Positions 8,581-15,468 of a stretch of 64,000 bases of DNA are shown one piece after another (the first letter of the stretch is position 1; every line of letters begins with the position of its first letter). A model generated the notes under the pieces. That model was not told where the DNA came from. It was given only the letters and a program-made list of their open reading frames with translations, and made no database searches. The position numbers and the translations under genes are program-made. The stretch comes from Xiheicaenibacterium sp964641275 (GTDB lineage: Bacteria; Myxococcota_A; Polyangia; Polyangiales; Polyangiaceae), in assembly GCA_964641275.1 (NCBI GenBank), contig CAZXMG010000010.1, forward strand, positions 111,667 to 175,666, in the 5' to 3' direction.

Positions 8581-9510
8581 GAACTCGACGGCGATGGCGG
8601 CTCGCCCCGGGCCGAAGCTGGCTTCGAGCTTGGTTCCAGAGCCCTCGTCCGTTGCGAGATCGACGATCAACAAAGTCGCTCCCAACCCGACGCCGGCGAT
8701 GCCCAAGCCCCACAGCACGCCGTTGGCGACCAGCAGCGTGTTGCCTTGATCTGCGATCTCGGTGCAGCTCGTGGACGAGCTGCAGTCCTCGAACTCGCTC
8801 TCTTTGGCGAGCACCATGCCCCCGGTGACACCTGCGCCCACGAAGCCGAGCACGCCGACGCCGCCCGCGATGATGCCGCCGATGCCCAGGCCGCCGAGCC
8901 CCCCCGAGCTCTCCTCGACACGACGAGCGGGTGGAGCGGGAGGGGTCTGGGCGGCGAGCTCGACCGCGCCCACCGCCAGCGTGCGTGCCTCGCCGTCGGC
9001 CAGCGTCACCGTCTGACGTTGCACGGGCCGATTCGGTTGCTCGATCAAGAGCTCATGGGTGCCGGGGTCGAGCTCGACGTCCGCTGCCGGCAGTGTGAGG
9101 GCGCGGCCATCGATCTCGACGCGCGTGGGCGCAGCTGCGCCTGGCGAAAGCTCGACGCGGATGCGAGCCACTCGCTTGTCGATCGCTGCGAGCTCGATCT
9201 TCAACCCGGAGAGCTCGGCGCCTTGATCTGGCCAACGCTGGATCAACTCCTTCAGGTGCGCGCGCGCCGAGAGCACCTTGCCCTCTCTGGCGTCGCAGGA
9301 CTTGACCTTCATCAGCGGGCCGAGCTCGCGCACCAGCGCCAGGCTCTCGCGAAAAGACTTGCAAGCCTCGCCGTGCTTGCCCTCCTGCTCCCGCGCCACG
9401 CCTTGATCGAAGAGCCGCCGCGCCCCGTCCTCGGTCGACGTTTGGGCGCTCGCGACGCTGGGCCCGCACACGAGCGCCAACGGCAAACCGAACCGAAGGA
9501 AGCGCACCAT
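8578..9510 (-). CDS. Exported TPR/PEGA-like protein with C-terminal membrane helices
   Basis: 310 aa. It has a signal peptide (about residues 1-22, ending ASAQ), then a tetratricopeptide-like helical part containing FDQGVAREQEGKHGEACKS (about 30-110). A beta domain of PEGA type follows (about 115-190, with RVEIDGRALTLPAADVELDPG), and two Gly/Leu/Val-rich hydrophobic segments flank a Cys-containing loop (about 208-290). This architecture is frequent in myxobacterial envelope proteins of unknown function. The ATG is 11 nt downstream of the thiD stop; TAGATT overlapping that stop could be a promoter. Its own TAG stop lies within palindromic copy B. Confidence 0.72.
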   Translation of the reverse strand: MVRFLRFGLPLALVCGPSVASAQTSTEDGARRLFDQGVAREQEGKHGEACKSFRESLALVRELGPLMKVKSCDAREGKVLSARAHLKELIQRWPDQGAELSGLKIELAAIDKRVARIRVELSPGAAAPTRVEIDGRALTLPAADVELDPGTHELLIEQPNRPVQRQTVTLADGEARTLAVGAVELAAQTPPAPPARRVEESSGGLGGLGIGGIIAGGVGVLGFVGAGVTGGMVLAKESEFEDCSSSTSCTEIADQGNTLLVANGVLWGLGIAGVGLGATLLIVDLATDEGSGTKLEASFGPGRAAIAVEF

Positions 9511-9521
9511 GGGCAGCCAAT

Positions 9522-10349
9522 CTAGTCTCTCGTGGCCGGATTCGTAAGGACTTCCAACGTCTCGGCGCGGAGCAGCCAGCCGTGGCCCAGCGGGCCGTGG
9601 CCTGCGCCCAGCCCCGGCGCGTGGGTCAACGCGCCGCGCACGTACGCACGAGCTGCCTCGACGCTGCCGGGGAGTGAGCGCCCGAGAGCCAGGGAGGCCG
9701 CGATCGCGCTGGCCAACGTGCAGCCAGTGCCGTGAGTCGAGCGCGTGTGGATGCGGGGGGCGCGAAACAGCCGCTCGCCCTCGGTGGTCACGAGCACGTC
9801 GAGCACTTCGTCGCCCGCGAGGTGCCCACCCTTGATCAGCGCCGCGCCCGCGCCGCGCAACAACAGATCGCGGCCCGCGGCGATCATGTCGGCTTGGTTC
9901 GCGACCCTCCGGCCCGTCAGCACCTCTGCCTCGGGCGCGTTCGGCGTCACGAGATCGCACAGCGGCAGGAGTCGGTCGAGCAAGCGAGACTCGGCCTCGC
10001 GCGACAGCAGCGACGCGCCCCCCTTGGCCACCATCACGGGATCCAGCACCAAGCGCGGGCGCGGGTTGGTCGCGTTCAGCTCGTCGGCCACCGCGCCCAC
10101 GATCTCGGCGTCGAACAGCATGCCGGTCTTGACGACGTCCGCGCCGATATCGTCGAGCACGGCGCGCATTTGCTTTCGTACGAAGTCGGCGGGCACCGGG
10201 AGCACCGCCGAGACGCCGAGCGTGTTCTGTGCCGTCAGGGCCGTCACGGCCGTGGCAGCGAAGGCGCCCAGCATGGTGATGGTCTTGATGTCTGCTTGCA
10301 GGCCCGCACCGCCTCCGGAGTCGCTGCCAGCGACGACCAACACACGCAT
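9522..10349 (-). CDS. thiD: Hydroxymethylpyrimidine (phosphomethylpyrimidine) kinase
   Basis: 275 aa. ThiD phosphorylates HMP and HMP-P for thiamine synthesis in the cytoplasm. The N-terminus VLVVAGSDSGGGAGLQADIK is the family's substrate-binding start. NAPEAEVLTG lies in the middle, and THGTGCTLASAIAASLALG is the ribokinase-fold anion hole with the catalytic Asp/Gly region. The chosen ATG gives the usual length; upstream in-frame starts would add an unrelated basic extension. TATGCG ends 6 nt before the ATG. No other thiamine gene is in the window, so its role is pathway or salvage in general. Confidence 0.93.
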   Translation of the reverse strand: MRVLVVAGSDSGGGAGLQADIKTITMLGAFAATAVTALTAQNTLGVSAVLPVPADFVRKQMRAVLDDIGADVVKTGMLFDAEIVGAVADELNATNPRPRLVLDPVMVAKGGASLLSREAESRLLDRLLPLCDLVTPNAPEAEVLTGRRVANQADMIAAGRDLLLRGAGAALIKGGHLAGDEVLDVLVTTEGERLFRAPRIHTRSTHGTGCTLASAIAASLALGRSLPGSVEAARAYVRGALTHAPGLGAGHGPLGHGWLLRAETLEVLTNPATRD

Positions 10350-10355
10350 GGGGGT

Positions 10356-10361
10356 CGCATA
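10356..10361 (-). promoter_or_regulatory. -10-like hexamer TATGCG for thiD
   Basis: TATGCG on the minus strand ends 6 nt before the thiD ATG. Its last base departs from TANNNT. It fits the general spacing pattern but is a weak example. Confidence 0.3.
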
Positions 10362-10460
10362 GCAGGAGCGCCACGCGCCCGCACGCCCGTTGAGCGCGGC
10401 AAACCGGCAGCTGGCGGCCAGGGCTTGGCGTTCAGAGAGCACCAAAGCGAGAGACTGGAC

Positions 10461-10466
10461 TAGACT
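10461..10466 (+). promoter_or_regulatory. -10-like hexamer TAGACT for the membrane/ABC-like module
   Basis: TAGACT ends 7 nt before the GTG at 10474. It is the likely promoter of the operon at 10474-13641 and supports that GTG as the start. Confidence 0.4.
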
Positions 10467-10473
10467 CCGCCCC

Positions 10474-11163
10474 GTGTCGCCCGAGTCGAGGCTGAGCGCG
10501 CGCGCGTTTCGCGAGGTGGTGAACGTGCTCGCCGATCGGTTGGCGGCGACCGGTCTCGCGCGTTTCGCGCGCTTCACCGCGCTGGCGATCGCAATCGGCT
10601 ACTCGGCGACGATCGTGGCTGACCGCTTCGGTGAGGCCGGGTCTCGCGCCACCGGGGGGCTGCAGACCAGCGCGGCGCGCGCCAGCCTGTGGTGGGTTGC
10701 GCTCGTGATCGCGCTCGCGGCGAGCCACCGCCGCACGTTGCTCGACCGCAAGGACGGCCTGGAGCTGATGCTGCTCGCGCGAGGCTGGTCTGGGCGCGCA
10801 CTGCTCGCCGCGCGCGCGCTGGCTGCTGCCCGCGTAGCGCTGCCGCGCATGGTGTTGCCGGTGTTGATCGTGGGGCTCACGGCCGTGGCTGTGAGCGGGA
10901 CCTTGCGCGCGGCCCGGGACCGCACGCTGCTGATGATCGCGTGTGTTGGCTTCGCGGCGCTGGCGTCGCTGGCGGTGCCGCCGCTGGCTGCGCTGTGCGA
11001 GCACCTCGCCCACAAGCGGGGACGCAGCCTGCTGATCGCGCTGCTCTTGGGCTCCGCGACGCTGGCCGAGCTCACGGGGGACCCGGCGCTCTCGTTGTTC
11101 GGCTGGTTGGGCGCCAGCCTGCGTTGGGCCCAACATCTGTTCGGCGTGACGAGGGGCGTGTGA
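10474..11163 (+). CDS. Multi-pass membrane protein, permease-like, first gene of ABC-like module
   Basis: 229 aa from a GTG. Four to six hydrophobic helices are visible (about residues 35-55, 70-85, 105-135, 150-170 and 185-205). Between the second and third lies the polar stretch RKDGLELMLLARGW, reminiscent of the coupling segment in ABC-2-type permeases. No family is recognised with confidence. The stop overlaps the GTG of the degenerate ATPase gene by 4 nt, and a second membrane protein follows, so the three products probably form one complex. TAGACT upstream supports this start. Confidence 0.65.
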   Translation: MSPESRLSARAFREVVNVLADRLAATGLARFARFTALAIAIGYSATIVADRFGEAGSRATGGLQTSAARASLWWVALVIALAASHRRTLLDRKDGLELMLLARGWSGRALLAARALAAARVALPRMVLPVLIVGLTAVAVSGTLRAARDRTLLMIACVGFAALASLAVPPLAALCEHLAHKRGRSLLIALLLGSATLAELTGDPALSLFGWLGASLRWAQHLFGVTRGV

Positions 11164-12386
11164 GCGCGGGCTGCTCGCTGCAGTCGGTGTTGGCACGAGA
11201 CCGCGACGGGGCTGGGGGAGCCCCACGCGGGCTCTTGTTTGGGCTCTCCGCGGAGATCGGCGCTGGCGTCACCTGCTATCTGGGCGCGCCCGAGGACGGC
11301 ACCATCGCGTTGGCCGAGGTGCTCGTGGGGGCGCGCGCCCCCGAGCGAGGTGTGGTGCTCGTCGCCGGGGCGTCGCCCGCGCTCAGCGCCGCGTTGCGCG
11401 CACGCGTGGGTTATGTGGGCTTGCGGCCCGACCTGCCGGACGCAGGCAGCGTCGCGGAGTCGATCTCGCTCGCGGTCAGCGCGTGGGCCTCGCCTCCGGC
11501 CGCGAGCGACGTGCTCGCCCGCGTCGGGCTCTCCGAGCTGGGCGCGCGTCCGTTGGCGAGCGCGTCACGTGCCGAGCTGCGTGCGGTGGAGTGGGCGTTG
11601 CTCGCTGCGCTTCCGGATCCTGCGCTGTGCGTGGTGTTCGAGCCCTTCTGCGATCTGGTGGCGCCAACCGCGATCGAAGTCGAGGCGACGTTGCACCGGA
11701 TGGGGGAGCGCGCGCCGGTGGTGGTGCTCACCTCGTCGCCTGCGGACGCGCGTCGCTTCCGCACGGTGCACGTGCTGCATCGGGGCTTCGTGGCCAAGAG
11801 CTCGTCGGCCCCACATGCTGGCTTGGGCTCCGGGCAAGTGGCGGCCCTGTCCCTGTGGGTGGAGCGCGGAGCGCGCAGGCTGATTGCCGAGCTTGCCAGT
11901 GAGGTAGCGGTCACCTCGTTCGACGCGGGGGCGTCCGTGGCGGACGCACAACCCGCTGCGCTGCGCGTCGCAGGTCCAGACCGCGACGCGCTCGCGCTCT
12001 CGGTCGCAGACGCTGTGGTGCGCTCGGGGGCGGCGCTCGGCGCGCTCGCCGAGGCGAGCGCCGGCCTCTCCGATGTGCGCGCGCAGACCGAGTTCGAGCA
12101 GCTCACGCAGCGGCTCAGCGCGGAGCGTGCACGTGCGCTGGAGGCGCAGGCGGCGCGCGAGCGCGGGGCGTTGGGCCCCACCTGGCCAGGCCAGCCCATT
12201 CCAGGGGGTGCTCCGATGTTTGGCGCGGTGATGATGGGCCAGCCGTCGCCCGCGCCGGCCGCCGCCCCAGAAGGTATCGGCGCTCCACAGGGCGTCGCGC
12301 CGGACGCCGCTTCGGAGGTCGCCCCCTCCGCTTCGGTCGAGGCCGGGGCAGTCGCTAGCTCGAAAGACAAGGAGCCCACCTCGTGA
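11160..12386 (+). CDS. Degenerate ABC-type ATPase-like protein
   Basis: 408 aa from a GTG overlapping the previous gene. The N-terminal 240 residues follow the order of an ABC nucleotide-binding domain but lack its catalytic residues. The Walker A position reads GASPALSAAL with no GKS/T. The Q-loop region reads VGYVGLRPDLP, the signature SASRAEL instead of LSGGQ, and Walker B VVFEPF instead of LLLDEP. The switch-loop His is replaced in VVLTSSPADARRF. The C-terminal 160 residues are helical and then Pro/Ala-rich. It probably serves as a structural partner of the two flanking membrane proteins and not as an ATP-driven motor. This reading is by eye and should be checked by fold comparison. Confidence 0.6.
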   Translation: MSAGCSLQSVLARDRDGAGGAPRGLLFGLSAEIGAGVTCYLGAPEDGTIALAEVLVGARAPERGVVLVAGASPALSAALRARVGYVGLRPDLPDAGSVAESISLAVSAWASPPAASDVLARVGLSELGARPLASASRAELRAVEWALLAALPDPALCVVFEPFCDLVAPTAIEVEATLHRMGERAPVVVLTSSPADARRFRTVHVLHRGFVAKSSSAPHAGLGSGQVAALSLWVERGARRLIAELASEVAVTSFDAGASVADAQPAALRVAGPDRDALALSVADAVVRSGAALGALAEASAGLSDVRAQTEFEQLTQRLSAERARALEAQAARERGALGPTWPGQPIPGGAPMFGAVMMGQPSPAPAAAPEGIGAPQGVAPDAASEVAPSASVEAGAVASSKDKEPTS

Positions 12387-13087
12387 GCCAGGTGGCCGCC
12401 GTGCGCGCGGGCGCGATCATGGCGTGGCAGCGAGCGAAGGGCCGCGTCCTGCCGTACTTCTCGCTTGCTGCGCTCGCGACCGGGGCGCTGTTCGCGCTGC
12501 TGGAGCGCGTGGAGACGAGCGCAGGCGCGGCCGACCGCACGCTGGTGGGGTTGTTTCGGATCGTGGTGCCGCTGCTCTGCTTCGCGTCGTGCGCGCGCGT
12601 GCTCGGCGCTGCGAACCTGCGTGAGGCATGTTGGGCTGCGGCCCGCTTCGGCCATGGGCGTGCTGGCGTGGCGCTCGGTCAGGCGGCGCTGGCCATGGCG
12701 CTGTCGGGTGGCAGCTCGCTGTTGGTGGTGGCGACGGGTCTCTTGGTCGCTCGCGCCATGGGCCCTGCCATCGCCGGCGAGGCGCCACTCTGGGCCGACC
12801 TCGGCCTCTCGTCGGCGATCGGCTTCGGGGTGGGCGCGGCCTATGCAGCCTGGTTCGCGCTGGGAGCCACGTTCGGAGCAAGAGGGCAGGGCCGCTGGTA
12901 CGTGTTGATCGCGGACTTCCTGGTCGGGTCACTCGGCTTCTTCGCATTGGTCTTCCCGCGCGGTGCGGCGTACAGCCTGATTGGGCGCGAGCTGGCGCTG
13001 GACCTGCCGCAACGCGCAAGCTCTGCGCTGCTCTTGGCGACGACCAGCGCTTGCCTCGCGCTCGTCGCCCTGCGATGTCGTCGCTGA
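12383..13087 (+). CDS. Multi-pass membrane protein, permease-like, third gene of ABC-like module
   Basis: 234 aa from a GTG overlapping the previous stop by 4 nt. About six hydrophobic helices are seen, roughly at residues 25-42, 55-75, 95-125, 140-165, 172-192 and 210-230. It resembles an ABC-2-type membrane subunit in size and layout, but no signature identifies it. With the gene at 10474 it would make a heteromeric membrane unit around the degenerate ATPase. It overlaps the YceI-like gene by 13 nt if the first ATG of that gene is used. Confidence 0.62.
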   Translation: MSQVAAVRAGAIMAWQRAKGRVLPYFSLAALATGALFALLERVETSAGAADRTLVGLFRIVVPLLCFASCARVLGAANLREACWAAARFGHGRAGVALGQAALAMALSGGSSLLVVATGLLVARAMGPAIAGEAPLWADLGLSSAIGFGVGAAYAAWFALGATFGARGQGRWYVLIADFLVGSLGFFALVFPRGAAYSLIGRELALDLPQRASSALLLATTSACLALVALRCRR

Positions 13088-13641
13088 CCATGACGCTCCG
13101 ATTCGACGAGTCCCAGAGTCGCGTAACCGTGGAGACCACGGCCAAGGGCATGTTGGCCAAGCTGGCCCACGACCTCAGCATCGACGCTCGCAAGCTCGAC
13201 GCCACGACCGCCATCGCGGGCGAGCAGATCACCGTGGACCTCACCGTGCCCGTGCGCGAGCTGTTCGTGCGCGGCGTGCGTAAGGGTGGCAGCGTGGACA
13301 CGGGGGTGCTCTCCGCCTCGGATCGCACTGAGATCGAGCGCAAGGTCCGCAGCGAGGTGCTGAACGGCGACACCGTGAAGGTCAAGCTCGCGGCCAAGTC
13401 CTCGCTCGAGGTGGGTCGGTCCCAGCTCGACGCGCGCGGCGAGATCGAGGTCGGGGCGCGGCGCGCACCCACGAGCTGCAGCGTCACGCTCGAGCTCACC
13501 GAGGCGTTGGCGACGGCCTCGGGGCGGGCGCGCATCCACCTGCCAGCGCTCGGCATCACGCCACCCAAAGGGCCGCTCAACGCGTTCCGCGTCGACGACG
13601 AGGTGGTGGTGGATTTCAAGCTGGTCTTCACGCGCGGGTAG
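13075..13641 (+). CDS. YceI-like lipid-binding-fold protein
   Basis: 188 aa. The sequence alternates beta strands and charged turns in the way of the YceI/lipocalin-like family: FDESQSRVTVETTAKGMLAKLAHDLSI at the start, HLPALGITPPKGPLNAFRVDDEVVVDFKLVF at the end. The internal LAHDLSID segment is typical of YceI proteins. No signal peptide is present, so it may act in the cytoplasm. Known relatives bind isoprenoid or amide lipids; the ligand here is unknown. The first ATG (13075) overlaps the upstream gene; the ATG at 13090 is an alternative start. Confidence 0.68.
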   Translation: MSSLTMTLRFDESQSRVTVETTAKGMLAKLAHDLSIDARKLDATTAIAGEQITVDLTVPVRELFVRGVRKGGSVDTGVLSASDRTEIERKVRSEVLNGDTVKVKLAAKSSLEVGRSQLDARGEIEVGARRAPTSCSVTLELTEALATASGRARIHLPALGITPPKGPLNAFRVDDEVVVDFKLVFTRG

Positions 13642-13645
13642 CACG

Positions 13646-15400
13646 TCAGCGGGAGTCGGGCGGATCCTCGGGCGGATCCTCGCGGCCCGAGGCGCGCTTG
13701 AAAGCCGCCACGGCGGTGCCGAGCGTGGGGAAGAATGCTTCCTCGCCCAGCTTCGAGAACAGGCCGTAGCGCTTGAGCCGGTCTTTCACCGGGTCTTTGA
13801 GCTCCGCGAACAGGAGCTCCACGCCCCGCGCCTCCAGCTCGGCGCACAAGTCGAGCAGCATCTCGGCGGCGGTCGTGTCGATGGTGGTGATCGGTTCGGC
13901 CGCGACGACGATCCATTGCACCGGCCCTGGCCCGTGACTCAGCTCCTTCACGCGGCGCCGGAAGGTCGCGGCGTTGGCGAAGAACAGCGGCGCGTCGAAG
14001 CGATACAGGACCAGGCCGGGCAGCGTGGTGTGCTCCGCGAAGCGCTGCGTGTCGTGGTAGCCCTTGAGGTTGGGCACACGTGCGAGCACCGCGTCGTGCG
14101 GTCGCCACGCGCGCCGGACGAAGTCGGCGAGCGACAGCCCGATCGCGAACACGATCCCTTCCGTCACACCCAGTGCCGCCACCGCCAGGAAGGTGAACAG
14201 GAAAAGCCCGAACTCGGTGCGACTCCAGCGGACGAGCTTGCGCAGAGCGCCCAGCTCCACCAATCCGTACGCGGCCACCAGCACCACCGCCGACAACACC
14301 GGCTGCGGCAGCTTCTCCAGCGCGAACGGCGCAGCGACGATCGTCAGCCCCACCATCAGCGCGCCCACGACGTTGGTGATCTGGCTCTTGGCCCCGGCAG
14401 CGATCGCCACGGGGGTGCGTGAAGCGCTGGAGCTGATGGGGAAGCCGCCGAACAGCCCCGCCGCGACGTTGGCAGCGCCGAGCGCGACCAGCTCCTGGTC
14501 AGGGTCGACCTCCTCGTCGAGCTTGGAGGCGAGCGATTGCGAGAGCACGGTGGTGTCCGCGACCGCGATCAACGCGATCGCCATCGCTCCTTTGGCGAGG
14601 TCGACGGCTTCGGCGAACGAGATGGGCACGAGAGCGGCCGAAGGAAGACCCTGCGGGATCTGGCCGACGATGCGCACACCGTGATCGTCGAGCTCGAGGG
14701 CGATGGTCATCCCGATGCCGAGCAGCACCGCGATGAGGCTGCCGGGCACCCGAGGCGCGAAGCGGCGAAGGACGACGATGGTTCCCAGCCCGGCGCCCCC
14801 GACCAGCAGCGCGTGCAAGTTGACACGCCCCCCCCGAATGCCGCCCACCAGCTCGGCCAACTGCTCCAGCAAGTCGTCCCCTTCGCTGCTGAAGCCCATG
14901 AGCTTGGGCAGCTGCGCGGCGACGATCACGACCGCCACGGCGGCGAGGTACCCCAGCTGCACTGGACGAGACAAGAGCTCGGTGACGAACCCCAGCTTCA
15001 GAGCTCCGGCCGCGGCGATGATCACCCCCGTGAACAGGGCCAGCATCGCCGCGAGCCCGTGCGCGCGCGTCGCGTCGCCCATCGCCATCGGGGCGATCAC
15101 CGCGAAGATCACCGCTGCGAGTGAGGAGTCTGGCCCGAGCACCATCACCCGTGAGGGCCCGAACAGCGCGTAACACAAGAGCGGCAGGATGGTGGCGTAC
15201 AGACCGGTCACCGGTGAGAGGCCCGCGGCTTGTGCGTAGCCCATGCCCACCGGGATCAGGAACGCGGTCAACACCAAGCCGGCGCCCACGTCGCTGGGCA
15301 GCTGCTTTCGGTCGTAGCGGCGCAGAGCCACCAGACCGGGCAACAGTCGAGCGAGCCAGCTCGGCGCTTCCGCTGGCGGGCTGGGGCCTTCCGTCGTCAC
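13646..15400 (-). CDS. SulP-family anion transporter with STAS domain
   Basis: 584 aa from a GTG. The N-terminal 410 residues hold 10-12 membrane helices with the SulP signature region near PVGMGYAQAAGLSPVTGLYATILPLL and the later GAANVAAGLFGGFPISSSASRT. A cytoplasmic STAS domain (about 440-570) follows, with IDTTAAEMLLDL near the helix that carries the anti-sigma-antagonist-like site. Family members move sulfate, bicarbonate or dicarboxylates; the substrate cannot be read here. It converges with the YceI-like gene with 4 nt between stops. The nearest sulfur gene, cysH, is 10 kb away. Confidence 0.9.
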   Translation of the reverse strand: MTTEGPSPPAEAPSWLARLLPGLVALRRYDRKQLPSDVGAGLVLTAFLIPVGMGYAQAAGLSPVTGLYATILPLLCYALFGPSRVMVLGPDSSLAAVIFAVIAPMAMGDATRAHGLAAMLALFTGVIIAAAGALKLGFVTELLSRPVQLGYLAAVAVVIVAAQLPKLMGFSSEGDDLLEQLAELVGGIRGGRVNLHALLVGGAGLGTIVVLRRFAPRVPGSLIAVLLGIGMTIALELDDHGVRIVGQIPQGLPSAALVPISFAEAVDLAKGAMAIALIAVADTTVLSQSLASKLDEEVDPDQELVALGAANVAAGLFGGFPISSSASRTPVAIAAGAKSQITNVVGALMVGLTIVAAPFALEKLPQPVLSAVVLVAAYGLVELGALRKLVRWSRTEFGLFLFTFLAVAALGVTEGIVFAIGLSLADFVRRAWRPHDAVLARVPNLKGYHDTQRFAEHTTLPGLVLYRFDAPLFFANAATFRRRVKELSHGPGPVQWIVVAAEPITTIDTTAAEMLLDLCAELEARGVELLFAELKDPVKDRLKRYGLFSKLGEEAFFPTLGTAVAAFKRASGREDPPEDPPDSR

Positions 15401-15455
15401 CCGCCATTTCGTATCACGTCCTCGCCCCCGACCCGCGGCGACGTGAGGGACGCGG

Positions 15456-15461
15456 TAAGCT
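15456..15461 (+). promoter_or_regulatory. -10-like hexamer TAAGCT for the GH31 gene
   Basis: TAAGCT ends 7 nt before the ATG at 15469. It matches the leaderless-type arrangement and supports this start over upstream in-frame starts. Confidence 0.4.
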
Positions 15462-15468
15462 GCGCGGC

